The position numbers and the translations under genes were made by a program. The notes beneath the pieces are model-generated. The model did no database searches and had not been told where the DNA came from. It saw only the letters and a list, made by a program, of their open reading frames with translations. Positions 9,280-20,350 of a stretch of 64,000 bases of DNA are shown here, piece by piece (positions within the stretch are counted from its first letter, which is position 1; every line of letters starts with the position of its first letter). This DNA is from Symbiodinium natans. Lineage: Eukaryota > Sar > Dinophyceae > Suessiales > Symbiodiniaceae. Location of the stretch: contig CAJNDS010001535.1 of the NCBI GenBank assembly GCA_905221605.1, positions 64,001-128,000 of the forward strand. Reading direction: 5' to 3'.

Positions 9280-9443
9280 TAGGGTTTAGGGTTTAGGGTT
9301 TAGGGCTTAGGGCTTAGGGCTTAGGGTTTAGGGTTTAGGGTTTAGGGTTTAGGGTTTAGGGTTTAGGGTTTAGGGTTTAGGGTTTAGGGTTTAGGGTTTA
9401 GGGCTTAGGGCTTAGGGTTTAGGGTTTAGGGTTTAGGGTTTAG
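9280..9443. repeat. TTTAGGG array with CTTAGGG variants
   Basis: Tandem TTTAGGG with short blocks of CTTAGGG units at both ends. The blocks show that variant units spread locally. Confidence 0.9.
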
Positions 9444-9947
9444 GGGTTGTGAGAGGGGATTGGGGTTCAGTGGAAAGGAGGTGTGGGGGTTAGGTTTAAA
9501 GGGGGTGTGGGGCTTAGGGGTGCAGTCATGAGTACTGGGTGGCAAGGAAGCCCTTCACGGTTTAGGGCTTAGGGTTTCGGGTTTTGGGTGGCTGCTAGAC
9601 CCTACAACCTAAAACCCTACAGATTCTGAAACTTTGGAAACCTGAGCTGGTTTACGGGTTACGGATTTTGGGTTTTGGGGTTTCGGGTTTAGGGAAACTC
9701 CTCAAAACGCGCAAATCCTGAAACCCTACATCCTCAAGCCCCAAAACCCCGGAACCCTTCTTTCAGAACACCACAGCCCCTCCTGAAAAAACCCTAAAGA
9801 CCCTAAAGACCCTAAGAACCTTTCTCAACATCCCCAGGCCCTCCCACGAACCGCAGAGCCAGAAGCCCTAAACCCTAAACCCTAAACCGTAAACCCTTAA
9901 CCCTAAACCCTAAACCCCAAGCCCCAAACTCCAAACCCCAAAACCCG

Positions 9948-10112
9948 ACTTGAAGGTTCGTGGGCACTTAGAAGTAGGGTTTAGGGTTTAGGGTTTAGAG
10001 TTTAGGGTTTAGGGTTTAGGGTTTAGGGTTTAGGGTTTAGGGTTTAGGGTCCCCTAAACAAAGTTATAACCATAGTTACCTGCTTATAAGCACTCCTGAA
10101 CCTCTTAACAAG
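9948..10112. repeat. Family A hairpin element split by a TTTAGGG array
   Basis: The left arm GACTTGAAGGTTCGTGGGCA and the right-arm end CTCCTGAACCTCTTAACAAG are imperfect inverted repeats of the family seen intact at 45728-45850 and 51523-51672. A TTTAGGG array (9974-10049) lies between them. Confidence 0.55.
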
Positions 10113-10222
10113 CCCGAAACCCTGACAAAAACCTCAAAGCCCAAGCTAAACCCCCTAAACCCCCCTAAACCCCCTAAACCCCCTAAACCCCCTAAACCCC
10201 CTAAACCCTAAACCCTAAAATC

Positions 10223-10319
10223 TCAGGGCTCCTGGACGACTAACTCTGCGGCTTCACGCAGGGCAGATGAGATGCCACGCTGCGGGTCCTCAAGCAGCAG
10301 CTGCCGGGTTGTGTGTTTC
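10223..10319 (-). CDS. Candidate exon ending in a stop (unrecognised)
   Basis: After TTTAAG|G the minus-strand frame KHTTRQLLLEDPQRGISSAL then REAAELVVQEP runs to TGA at 10223-10225. It is a charged, amphipathic, protein-like peptide. The GC-rich island sits between CCCTAAA arrays. The exon call is inference; no family recognised. Confidence 0.42.
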
Positions 10320-10507
10320 CTTAAACCCTAAACCCTAAACCCTAAACCCTCAACCCTAAACCCTCAACCCTCAACCCTAAGCCCTAAGTCCTAAGCTAAA
10401 ACCCTTTCGTAGATCATCAGGCCCTCGGCCCTAGACCCTAAACCTCAAGCAACCCCTACGTCTCCCTAATACCTAGCCTGAGTACAGCTGAGGGTACTTT
10501 AAGTAGG

Positions 10508-10618
10508 GTCTAGGGTCTAGGGTCTAGGGTCTAGGGTTTAGGGTTTAGGGTTTAGGGTTTAGGGTTTAGGGTTTAGGGTTTAGGGTTTAGGGTGTAGGGT
10601 TTAGGGTTTAGGGTTTAG
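10508..10618. repeat. TTTAGGG array with TCTAGGG units at its left end
   Basis: Tandem units, the first four being TCTAGGG. Confidence 0.9.
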
Positions 10619-10864
10619 GACCTTAAACCCCAAACCCTACGTGGAGATTCATGGGTACTTTAAGTAGGGTCTAGGGTTTTGGGTTGGGCTGAGGGTACTT
10701 GTATGTGAGTATGTGAGGTTAGAAGTAGGGGAACTGTGGTTATGACCTTGTTTTGGGTACTTCTCGCCCTACTTCGAAGTACGCAAGAAACCTTCAAGTA
10801 AACTCCCTAAAGGTTTGGGGTTTAGGGTTTAGGGTTTAGGGTTCACGGTTTAGGGTTTAGGGTC

Positions 10865-10951
10865 TCATAGGAACCCTGCTGCCAAGGCCAAAACAAACAC
10901 TGAGGCCTTTGCCTGTACAGATCCGAGGAAGTCCCACACGAGGTCAACGAC
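10865..10951 (-). CDS. Candidate terminal exon with hydrophobic helix (unrecognised)
   Basis: After CCGAAG|G the frame VVDLVWDFLGSVQAKASVFV then LALAAGFL is open for 28 codons and ends with TGA at 10865-10867. The C-terminal stretch ASVFVLALAAGFL is long enough for part of a membrane helix. Family unknown. Confidence 0.42.
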   Translation of the reverse strand, partial: VVDLVWDFLGSVQAKASVFVLALAAGFL

Positions 10952-11360
10952 CTTCGGTTACCCGGTTGAGGGTTTAGGGTTTAAGGGGGGGCGTCAAGGC
11001 TTTAGGGTCTCGCGCGCACAGGGAATCCTTTGCTTCGTGTTGGGGTGTAGCCTCTAGGGTTGAGGGTCTAGGGGGTTGAACCCACACCCGAACGGCCGCC
11101 AAGGCCTGACACCCTCGAACTCACATGAATCCCAAACCCTAGAAGCTAAAACCTGCACCAACCCTAAACCCCAAACCCCAAACCCTAAACCCTAAACCCG
11201 AAACCCTAAACCCGAAACCCGAAACCCTAAACCCTAAACCCTAAACCCAAGCCTGGGTGCTGATTTCCCCTTGTGTGTAACCCTTTCGTGTGAGGCCTAG
11301 CTATGCAGGCTGTCTCAAAGCCCGACTCCAAGCCCTTGGCTGCGCGATCATCATAGGAGG

Positions 11361-11714
11361 TTTAGGCTTTAGGGTTTAGGGTTTAGGGCTTAGGGTTTAG
11401 GGTTTAGGGTTTAGGGTTTAGGGTTTAGGGTTTAGGGTTTAGGGTTTAGGGTTTAGGGTTTAGGGTTTAGGGTTTAGGGTTTAGGGTTTAGGGTTTAGGG
11501 TGTAGGGTTAGGGTTTAGGGTTTAGGGTTTAGGGTTTAGGGTTTAGGGTTTAGGGTTTAGGGTTTAGGGTTTAGGGTTTAGGGTTTAGGGTTTAGGTTTT
11601 AGGGTTTAGGGTTTAGGGTTTAGGGTTTAGGGTTTAGGGTTTAGGGTTTAGGGTTTAGGGTTTAGGGTTTAGGGTTTAGGGTTTAGGGTTTAGGGTTTAG
11701 GGTTTAGGGTTTAG
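11361..11714. repeat. Long TTTAGGG array (about 50 units)
   Basis: The second-longest telomere-like array in the window, nearly perfect, with a few single-base changes near 11504 and 11595. Confidence 0.95.
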
Positions 11715-11829
11715 GGGCCTTCAGGGATAAACGGACGGTTCTCTACTCTCCAAAAAAAGGTCCCCTAAACCAAGACCTCAGTTGCAACTTCAGGTGCAGC
11801 CAAAACCCTACTACGCAGGCCCCTGAAAG

Positions 11830-12014
11830 AAATGTTCAACATACCCCCTGGGGGTAGGCTCCTTAAACGAAATTAAGGGGTATGGTTTGGCATGTTCCCC
11901 CTCACACTTACCATCCTTAATCGCCCCTATTTGAATCCGGGGAACATCCCAAGGCATGATACTACGTTACTACGTAGAGGTTGAGGGGTATGGATCTGGT
12001 GTATGTTGAATGAT
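11830..12014. repeat. Family E inverted-repeat element
   Basis: Left end AAATGTTCAACATACC and right end GGTGTATGTTGAATGATT form imperfect inverted repeats, with inner GAAATTAAGGGGTATGG / TTGAGGGGTATGG. A related copy lies at 49034-49160. No coding capacity. Confidence 0.55.
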
Positions 12015-12288
12015 TCGTAGACTCTTGGGGAGCCCGTGATTCAACAACAGCAGGCCCTGCTGGCAAACCTCAAACTGAGACTTCTCGAAGGCGACTTTTC
12101 TGAGGTTTCTCAGGTGACCCTCTAGGGTTCTTCTTCTCTCTCCAAGCCTCAACCCCCAAGCCTAGCCAAGGCGCAGGGCCAACAGCTAAACCTTTAACCC
12201 CAGACCCCGAAACCCTAAACCCTAAACCCTTAACCCTCAACTGGGGAGCCCTGCCGTGCAGCTGATGCACTCGTTGTGGGGGTTTCAG

Positions 12289-12385
12289 GAGCTCAGGGGC
12301 TGTACTGCTCTGCGCGCACCACCACTTTTATGAATCTGAGCTGAAGCTCATGCTGCAAAAAACTTGGGCAGACCTAAAACCATAA
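12289..12385 (+). CDS. Candidate internal exon (unrecognised)
   Basis: It follows the splice-acceptor-like GGGGGTTTCAG|G. The frame SSGAVLLCAHHHFYESELKL then MLQKTWADLKP is open to a TAA inside the next CCCTA repeat, so the true donor is probably just before the repeat (a GA donor at GGGCA|GACC is possible). No family recognised. Confidence 0.4.
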
Positions 12386-12491
12386 ACCCTGAACCCTACA
12401 CCCTGAACCCTAGACCCTCTATCCTAAACCCTAAACCCTAAACCCCAAACCCCAAACCCTATCCCAAGCACCGAAAGGGATCTTGTCTCAG

Positions 12492-12604
12492 GCCCAGGCA
12501 AGCTGGTCTTCGAGGACATCCCAGACGCCATCCTGGTCTTGGGGCTTGTTTGGAACGCCTGCACGTGCCCGAGAATGAGCCTTCAACCGTACATCTTGAA
12601 ATAA
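12492..12604 (+). CDS. Candidate exon (unrecognised)
   Basis: It follows GATCTTGTCTCAG|G, a good acceptor. The frame PGKLVFEDIPDAILVLGLVW then NACTCPRMSLQPYILK is open to TAA at 12602-12604. The peptide looks globular and partly hydrophobic. It lies 107 bp after the candidate exon at 12289, same strand; a shared gene is possible but not shown. Confidence 0.42.
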
Positions 12605-13614
12605 ACCCCAAGCCTTAAACCCTAAACCCGAAACCCGAAACCCTAAACCCTAAACACTAAACCCTCCCCCCTGCCCTGCCGTGGTGGTGGTGTAGGCTAT
12701 GGCATTCAGGGTATATAGTTCTGGGGACAGTTCTGGGTCCCTAGGAGTAAGACGGGTTTTGGGTTTCGGAGTCTTAGGTTTTTTAAGGTGACCTGACCTC
12801 ACAGCGGTTTAGAGTCTAGGGTTTAGGGTTTGGGGTTTAGGGTTTGCGGTTTGGGGTTTGGGGTTGGGGGTTTGGGGTGAAGGGAACGTGGCGTTGATGG
12901 GGTCCAAGGCTCTTGGGGTTTAACAAAATTCAAATTCCTGAAGCCAGACACCTGTCTACCCTTGACAAGGGAGCTGGCCCTTGACTGTTGGGGGAAAAGG
13001 TTTAGGGTTTAAGGCTAGGGTTTAGGGCTTGGGGTTTAGGGTTTGGGGTTTAGGGTTTGGGGTTTAGGGTTTAGGGTTTGGGGTTTAATAGGGACTGGGG
13101 TTTACGGTTTCGGGTGGGCTTGAGCGGCTGAGGGTTTCGGGCTTCGGTCGCGGGGTGATCAATCCCGGGAAGTCACGGTGTTACCAGCACTCCGCCTGCA
13201 ACGTCGTGCGTAGACAAGAACCCTTAACCCCAGACCCCCATGCTCACTTCTCGAAAATATGCGGCCCCTCCTTTAGGAACCCTAAACCCTACTAAACCCT
13301 GCGCCCTAAGCCCTAAACCCTAAACCCTAAACCCTAGACCCTAAACCCTAAACCCTGAAGACCTCACCGCCTAGGACATCCAAGCCCTTAAACGAGGTTC
13401 CGCCGTCACCTAAGGAAAAACGGGCGCCCGGTTTTTAGGGGAGGGTGTTCACAAGGAAATCTAACCGCCAAGATTTGGGGTCTAGGATTTGGGGTTTGGG
13501 TAGGGTTCAGGATTTAGAGTCTGAGTGTAGGGTTTAGGGTTTAGGGTTTAGGGTTTAGAGTTTAGGGTTTAGGGTCTAGGGTTTAGGGTTTAGGGTTTAG
13601 GGTTTAAGGTTTAG

Positions 13615-13757
13615 GGTTTCGGAAGAATAAGCCCATCACGGCGGGTCCGGGCTATCCTAGCTACGACATCTTCCGGGGCCCCCGCGCTTGCAAGAACGAT
13701 GAAGACTGGGGTCGCTGCGTCACCGAACCTGGGCAGATGCTGAGAAGCGAAACTTAG
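13615..13757 (+). CDS. Candidate exon (unrecognised)
   Basis: It starts right after a TTTAG of the preceding TTTAGGG array. The frame RKNKPITAGPGYPSYDIFRG then PRACKNDEDWGRCVTEPGQM is open for 47 codons to a TAG formed by the next array. The island at about 44860 begins with a similar peptide (KKSKPIT). No family assigned. Confidence 0.4.
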
Positions 13758-14918
13758 GGTTTAGGGTTTAGGGCTAGGGTTTAGGGCTAGGGTTCAGGGC
13801 GTAGGGTTCAGGGTTTAGGGTTTAGGGCCCACAAAACCATCCCCACCTGCAGCCGCAAAATGGCTCGCAGTATTCAGGGCTCAAGGGTTTGAGGGTGTCG
13901 GGTTGAGATCGCACAGAAGCCTGGGAACAAAAAGAGAGTTTAGGGTTTAGGGCTAAGGGTTTAGGGCTTAGGGTTCAATAAAACATGGGAAGAAGGCGCC
14001 CACTCTGGTCCTGAAACTTCGATACTCCTGACAACAGCGCCCTTTTCCGGGGAGGGTTGTCGCAAGGAAAGAAGGCAACTAACGGCGAAGTCTTGGGGTT
14101 CAGGGTTTAGGGGTTTAGGGATTTAGGGGTGTAGGGGTTTAGGGTTTAGGGCTTAGGGTTTCGGGCTTAGGAAACAAGAAGCCGCATGTGCCCCAACTGT
14201 GATCCCACGGCGTCTTTGCCGCGCTGGGTTTAGGATGTTATGCCTTCTGAGGTTGGGGCGGCTTAGGGCTTAGTAATCCCTAAACCCCAAACCCGAATTT
14301 CGGGTTTGGGGTCTAACCCCATTTGAAGTCTGGCTTTTCTTGCTAGTATGCCCGAAGCACACAGCTTGTATACACTCACCAACATCTCTAGGCAGCATAC
14401 ACTCACCCAAAACAGTACTGCGAACCCTGCTTTATTCAGGGGTTGGGTCCAGGGCTCGTGGGTCTTCCTCCCAAGGATCTGGGGTTCACCCCGCAGCCCC
14501 AAATCCAGAACCCCAAACCATTGCCGCCTAAACCCTAAACCCCAAACCCTAGACCCTCAAGCCTAAACCCTAAAGCTGAAACCCTAAACCCTAAACCCTA
14601 AACCCTCAACCCTAAACCCTAAACCCTAAACCCTAAACCCACCCGCCCATTACCCCTTGCAACCCTCTAAACCACAAATTTCGTCGCACCGCAGCCCGAA
14701 GCTCTGCTTGTACCCCAAACCAGGAAACCGGTCTAGGGTTTAGGGTTTAGGGCTTAGGGTTTAGGGTTGAGTGTTTAGGGCCCTAAACCCACCGGGATTT
14801 TCACCAGCCAGCTGGGGTCTCAAAGGACGGGGCCCGTGTTCTCGAATCGATTGCCGTTGCTGCAAGACTCTAATCCTTGAAGCCAAACCTTACACCCTAA
14901 CGCCCTAACCCTAAAACC
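13758..14918. other. Array and degenerate-repeat region
   Basis: Short, degenerate TTTAGGG and CCCTAAA tracts (for example 14576-14640) alternate with islands of 60-150 bp. The ORFs at 14263-14566 cross degenerate repeat and are not convincing genes. Confidence 0.5.
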
Positions 14919-16565
14919 CTAAACCCTAAACCCTGAACCACAATGCAGCATACCAATGTGCTGGTAAGGCCTGGCCCGCTCAAGAAAGCAGGTCCCATGC
15001 CCTCTGCAACCCCAAATTGCTGAGGGCGGCCCGCCTATCTCACAGGCGCTGATGACCGAACTGATGCTGATCTCGTCAGGCACGAGTCTCGCCGTCGGCA
15101 TCAGCGCAAGCAAATGCAGGGACTTCTGCCACGCACCAGCCTTGCCACAAGCGTTGATGGTGGAACTGAAGCTGATCTCGTCCGGTACGAGCGTGGCTGT
15201 CGGCATCTGCGACAGCAGATGCAAGGCCATCTGCCACTCTCCACCTCTATCACAGGCGCTGATGGTCGCATTGAAGCTGATCTCGTTCGGAACCAGTCTG
15301 GCCGTCGGCATCTGCGACAGCAAGTGCAGGGCCGTCTGCCACTTACCACCTTTCTCACAGGCACTGATGGCCGAACTGAAGCTTAGCACATTCGGCAGCA
15401 GTCTCACCTCCAGCATCTGTGCCAACAAGCGTAGGGCCATCTGCCACTCACAACCTTTCTCGCAGGCACTGATGCCGGCATTGAAGCTGACCTCGTTCCT
15501 CAGCACTCTTGCCAACGGCATCTGTGCAAGCAAGCTCAAAGCCATCTGCCACTCACAGCCCTTCTCACAGGCGCTAATGCAGGCGGAAAAGCTGATTTCG
15601 TTTGGCACAACACTGCCCATCGGCATCTGCGACAGCAAGTGCAGGGCCATCTGCCACTCACCACCTTTCTCACAAGCACTGATCCCCGAACTGAAGCTGA
15701 ACACGTCGGGCAAAAGTCTGGCCATCGGCATCTGCGAAAGCAATTGCAAGGCAAGCTGCCACTCACCACCTTTCTCACAGGCACTGATCGCCGAATTGAA
15801 GCTGATCTCGTCTGGAACAACTGTGGTCGCTGGCATTTGTGAAAGCAAATGCAGGGCCATCTGCCACTCACCACAGCTCTCACAGGCACTGACGCAGGCA
15901 TTGAAGCTGATCTCGTTTGGCACAAGTCTGGAGGTCGGCATCAGCAAAAGCAAAAGCAAATGCAGGGCCATCTGCCAATTATCACCTCGATCACTGGCGC
16001 TGATGGTCGAGTTGAAGCTGACCTCGTTCGGGACGACAGCGGCTGTTGGCATTTGCGACCATACACTCAGGGCCATCTGCCACTCACCGCCTTTTTCGAA
16101 GGCGTTGATGGCCGAGCTAAAGCTGAACACGTCTGGCACGAGTCTCGCCGTGCGAATCTGCGACAACAAGTGCAGGGCCATCTGCCACTCACCACCTTTC
16201 TTACAGGCGCTGATGCCGGCATTGAAGCTGATCACGTCTGGGTCAAGTCGTGTGGAAAGCATTTGAGACAGGAGCTGAAGCGCACGCTGCCACTGCAAGC
16301 CCCTCTCGCACGCCGTGATCGCAGCACTGAAGCTGTAAGTATCGGGCAGCACCTGGGCTGCCATGATCTCCGCAAGGATCTGGATTGCTGCCTGCCACTG
16401 CCTGGCCCTTCCGCAGCCCACGATGGCTGTGCAGAACGCCTTCTCATCTGTGGGCAGCGTGTCCTGCAGCAGATGGACTGCCAGCTGCCAGTCTTGCTTC
16501 CGGGAAGCTTCTCCGATCAACGTCGCCGATGCAGTGCGACTTGCCGTTGCAGCCTGCTTTGCCAT
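14919..16565 (-). CDS. P-class pentatricopeptide repeat protein, copy 5 (548 aa)
   Basis: A single uninterrupted frame. After MAKQAATASRTASATLIGEA come about fourteen 35-residue PPR units (DVISFNAGISACKKGGEWQM type). The C-terminus SVISACEIGGPPSAIWGC leaves the repeat pattern and ends in degenerate telomere-like sequence. From ATLIGEASRKQ to ISFNAGISACK the protein is identical to copy 6, while later repeats differ, which points to recent duplication or conversion of the 5' end. One unit has a small insertion (LLLLLMPTSRLVP). An RNA-binding role is inferred from the family. Confidence 0.86.
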   Translation of the reverse strand: MAKQAATASRTASATLIGEASRKQDWQLAVHLLQDTLPTDEKAFCTAIVGCGRARQWQAAIQILAEIMAAQVLPDTYSFSAAITACERGLQWQRALQLLSQMLSTRLDPDVISFNAGISACKKGGEWQMALHLLSQIRTARLVPDVFSFSSAINAFEKGGEWQMALSVWSQMPTAAVVPNEVSFNSTISASDRGDNWQMALHLLLLLLMPTSRLVPNEISFNACVSACESCGEWQMALHLLSQMPATTVVPDEISFNSAISACEKGGEWQLALQLLSQMPMARLLPDVFSFSSGISACEKGGEWQMALHLLSQMPMGSVVPNEISFSACISACEKGCEWQMALSLLAQMPLARVLRNEVSFNAGISACEKGCEWQMALRLLAQMLEVRLLPNVLSFSSAISACEKGGKWQTALHLLSQMPTARLVPNEISFNATISACDRGGEWQMALHLLSQMPTATLVPDEISFSSTINACGKAGAWQKSLHLLALMPTARLVPDEISISSVISACEIGGPPSAIWGCRGHGTCFLERARPYQHIGMLHCGSGFRV

Positions 16566-16856
16566 GGCATTTAAATAACTATACTAACTTTACTACGTAA
16601 TATGCTTGCAGATGCTATGTTGTTTTACCAATAACTTCTTCTAATCGTATGATAATTGTAATAACCCCTAAACCCTAAAGCCCTAAACCCTGAATGGGGT
16701 TTAGGGTTTACGGCTTAGGGTTTAGGGTTTAGGGTTTAGGGTTTAGGGTTTAGGGTTTAGGGTTTTGGTTTGTTATACTGGCAATCATGCTGTAGTGATG
16801 GAAAAGTGCTACGGGCCGTGAAGCACAGCCAGCGAGGCGCAGGCAATTCCAACGTC

Positions 16857-16931
16857 GGGTTTAGGGTTTAGGGTTTAGGGTTTCGGGTTTAGGGTTTAGG
16901 GTTTAGGGTTTAGGGTTTAGGGTTTAGGGTT
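16857..16931. repeat. TTTAGGG array
   Basis: It directly follows, on the minus strand, the GC donor of the exon candidate 16935-17030 and would form the start of its downstream intron. Confidence 0.9.
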
Positions 16932-16934
16932 TGC

Positions 16935-17030
16935 TTGAATCCAAGAACCTTTGACGTTCCACTCACTCATCGAGTGGATTCCCTGCATAACTGTCTGAGT
17001 TGCCAGGCTCATTTTCCCAGCTCCCCAAAC
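16935..17030 (-). CDS. Candidate internal exon, exactly 32 codons (unrecognised)
   Basis: The acceptor is CAGCAAG|G. The frame VWGAGKMSLATQTVMQGIHS then MSEWNVKGSWIQ fills exactly 96 nt and ends at CAA|GCAAACCC, a GC donor formed at the border of the CCCTAAA array (sense strand). Both ends are phase 0. Function unknown. Confidence 0.48.
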
Positions 17031-17061
17031 CTTGCTGAGCCTACGGTTTCCTAGACCCAAG

Positions 17062-17166
17062 GTTTAGGGTTTAGGGTTTAGGGTTTAGGGTTTAGGGTTT
17101 AGGGTTTAGGGTTTAGGGTTTAGGGTTTAGGGTTTAGGGTTTAGGGTTTAGGGTTTAGGGTTTAGG
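17062..17166. repeat. TTTAGGG array
   Basis: About 15 perfect units. Confidence 0.95.
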
Positions 17167-17354
17167 GCCAAGCGTAACCTAGGAATGCCAAGTGTGCCCT
17201 TCTTGGGTTCAAGGGGCTTATGATATGATGAGAGAGCTAAAGCCCCAATTAAAGTGGGAGAAGGGCCAAAAAGTGCCTTAATGATGAGAATGGTTTTTAG
17301 GATAATTATGTAGGGACCGTAAGGGGACCATATTAATGGCTATTCCGACCCCTA

Positions 17355-17456
17355 GACTACCTGAAGGCTCCTATGTAGTAGCCTTTTTGGGGTAGTATAC
17401 TAGAATCCCCTATAACTAACCCCAAAAAGGGACTACATTAGAGACTCCAGGTAGTC
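17355..17456. repeat. Hairpin element with about 40-bp inverted repeats
   Basis: GACTACCTGAAGGCTCCTAT with AGCCTTTTTGGGGTAG at the left is inversely repeated at the right end (CTAACCCCAAAAAGGGACTA ... CCAGGTAGTC). Non-coding, MITE-like. Confidence 0.6.
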
Positions 17457-17505
17457 TTGACCCTGAGGATCGGGGGATCCTTCGCTGTGCTTAGGACTGT
17501 CTCAG

Positions 17506-17552
17506 GCGGAGACTTGCCAGCTACATCACCACGAGGCTGCACCCCAGAGCTC
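17506..17552 (+). CDS. Candidate short internal exon (unrecognised)
   Basis: The acceptor is GGACTGTCTCAG|G. The frame AETCQLHHHEAAPQS ends at AGCTC|GCTAAACCC, a GC donor at the border of a CCCTAAA tract. It is 47 nt long. Weak by itself, but it follows the same array-border pattern as the other islands. Confidence 0.35.
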
Positions 17553-18099
17553 GCTAAACCCTTAACCCTAAACCCTAAACCCTAAACCCGAAACCCTAAA
17601 CCCTAAACCCTACATGGCAAAATGAAGCCCCATCAAACAGCCCTCAGTCTGAAGACACAAAACCCAAAAACCCTGAAACCCTGAAACTTATCTAAGGGTA
17701 GGTTCATGATCCCGTTCCCTTAGCGTGGTCCTTGACCCTCTTTAAAGGGATGTTGGCCCTCGGTTTTTATGGGGTACATGAGGGTATAATAAGGGCGCCC
17801 ATTGAAGGGCCAGTTTTTTTCACAGCAACTTCTTCTGATCGTACGATAATCGTAATAATGTACCTGTTATAATGGCAATCAAGATGTAGTAATTTAGCAA
17901 GGGGCCATGAAGCTACCCTAGAAACTTAAACCCTGTTAAGCGCCCAAGTGTACGTTAATAGGGATGTTCAGGGATTCCTAATGGGTACCCGGCGGCTGCA
18001 AGGAAAACCCTCGTACCGCCAAGGATCTCTGGCAATAACGCTCTTCTCCTCTAAGCCATAGGACTTTTAACCTTGAAGCCCTATACAAATATTTAGGGT

Positions 18100-18206
18100 T
18101 TAGGCCTAGGGTTTAGGGTTTAGGGTTCAGGGTTCAGGGTTCAGGGTTCAGGGTTCAGGGTTCAGGGTTCAGGGTTCAGGGTTCAGGGTTTAGGGTTTAG
18201 GGTTTA
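18100..18206. repeat. Array of TTCAGGG variant units flanked by TTTAGGG
   Basis: About nine consecutive TTCAGGG units (about 18125-18187), a homogenised variant of the telomere repeat, flanked by normal units. Confidence 0.85.
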
Positions 18207-20290
18207 AGGTGTAGGGCTCAGGGCTGAAGGCGCAGGGTCGCTCAAAGCAGCAGGGCCGACGCGCTCCGCAATCCCAGAATCCGGATGGCCGCCCTCCTTC
18301 CAGGGAAGAAGTCCCGGAGACGAAACGTATATCAGTCCCTCGAGGGCTGTTCGCAGACATAGAGATAGATAGATATATATATGTACATGTATGTGTATCT
18401 GTGTAAGTAGAAAATATGTACATACGCATGTGTATATGTAGATATATGTGTATACTAGGAACCCAGAAGCCAAAAAGCAAAACAAAAACATTGCAAACGC
18501 ACAACAATGTATATAATATATACTTACTCAAGAGCCCGGCCTTTCTCGCAGGCACTGATGACCGAACTGATGATGATCGGGTTTGCAAGCACTCTGACCA
18601 TCGACATCTGCAAAAGCACGTGCAGAGCCATCTGCCACACACCACCCTTGTCACAGGCGTTGACTGCGGAACAGAGGCTGATCTCGTCCGGTACGAGTGT
18701 CGCTCTCGACATCTGCAACAGCAGATGCACGGCCATCTGCCACTGACCACCTCGATCACAGGCGCTGATGGTCGCATTGAAGCTGATCTCGTTCGGAACG
18801 ACTCTGGAGGTCGGCATCTGCGACAGCAAGTGCAGGGCCGTCTGCCACTCACTACCTTTCTCACAGGCACTGGCGGCAGAACTGAAGCTTAACACATTCG
18901 GCGGCAGTCTCGCCTCCGGCATCTGTGCAAGCAAGTGTAGGGCCATCTGCCACTCACCACCGTTCCCCAAGGCACTGATGGCCGAATTGAAGCTGATCTC
19001 GTTCGGCAGCACGCTCACCGTCGGCATCTGCAGAAACAATCGCAGGGCCATCTGCCACTCACCACCTTTTGCACAGGCACTTATGGCCGAACTGAAGCTA
19101 ACCACATCCAGCAATACTCTCACCACAGGCATCTGCACAAGCAAATACACGGCCATTTGCCACTCGTCCCCTTTCTCACAGGCGCTGATGCCGGCATTGA
19201 AGCTGATTGCGCTTGGCACCACTCTGCCCATCGGCATCTGCGACAGCAGATGCAGGGCCATCTGCCACTCACCACCCTTCTCACAAGCACTGATGCTCGA
19301 ACTGAAGCTGAACACGTCTGGCAAAAGTTCGGCCATCGGCATCTGCGAAAGCAATTGCAGCGCCATGGGCCACTCACACCCTTTCTCACATGCGCTAATG
19401 CTGGCATTGAAGCTGATCTCGTCCGGAACGAGTGTGGCCGCTGGCATCTCTGACAGCAAACACAGGGCCATCTGCCACTCACCACCTTTCTCACAGGCAG
19501 TGATGGTCGAATTGAAACTTATCTCATTCGGCAATACTCTAGCACGTGGCATCTGCGAAAACAGATGCAGTGCCACGCGCCACGCAGCACCTTTTTGACA
19601 GGCGCTGATGGCCGAACTGAAGATGAACACGTCCAGAATGACTCTCGCCGTTGGTATCTGCGACAGCAAATGCAGGGCCATCTGCCACTCACCACCTTTC
19701 TCGCAGGCGCTGATGGCGGCACAAAAGGTGATCTCGTTTGGCGCAACACTGGCCACTGGCATCTGCGACAGTACGTGCAAGGCCATCTGCCACTCACCAC
19801 CTTTTTCACAGGCACTGATGGCCGAACTGAAGCTGACCACGTCTGGCACGAGTCTCGCCGTCGGCATCTGCGACAGCAAGTGCAGGCTCATCTGCCACTC
19901 ACCACCTCTCTTGCAAGCGCTGATGCCGGCATTGAAGCTGATCACGTCTGGGTCAAGTCGTGTGGAAAGCATTTGAGACAGGAGCTGAAGCGCACGCTGC
20001 CACTGCAAGCCCCTCTCGCACGCCGTGATCGCAGCACTGAAGCTGTAAGTATCGGGCAGCACCTGGGCTGCCATGATCTCCGCAAGGATCTGGATTGCTG
20101 CCTGCCACTGCCTGGCCCTTCCGCAGCCCACGATGGCTGTGCAGAACGCCTTCTCATCTGTGGGCAGCGTGTCCTGCAGCAGATGGACTGCCAGCTGCCA
20201 GTCTTGCTTCCGGGAAGCTTCTCCGATCAACGTCGCCGTTGCACGACTTGTCGCTGCAACTGGGTTTACCGTGATGGCTTGTGGCATCAT
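18190..20290 (-). CDS. P-class pentatricopeptide repeat protein, copy 6, one proposed intron (639 aa)
   Basis: Exon 1 is 18528-20290: MMPQAITVNPVAATSRATAT, then a stretch identical to copy 5 and about fifteen PPR units, ending SVISACEKGRALE. At that stop the sequence is CTTGA|GTAAGTATAT, a consensus donor. An acceptor GCGAACAG|C at 18347 joins, in phase, to 18190-18346, which encodes PRGTDIRFVSGTSSLEGGRP then SGFWDCGARRPCCFERP. This aligns with the copy 5 tail GGPPSAIWGC...TCFLERARP, supporting the splice. The 181-bp intron carries GATA/TA microsatellite and no telomere array. Without splicing the protein ends at 18524 (588 aa). Confidence 0.72.
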
Positions 20291-20350
20291 TGCTTGACCG
20301 TCCTAAGCCATAAAACCTAAGCCCTAAACCCTAAACCCTAAACCCTAAAC

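Noticed and set aside
15052-20320. Plus-strand ORFs of up to 404 codons across PPR copies 5 and 6
   Set aside because: Antisense translations of the PPR units.
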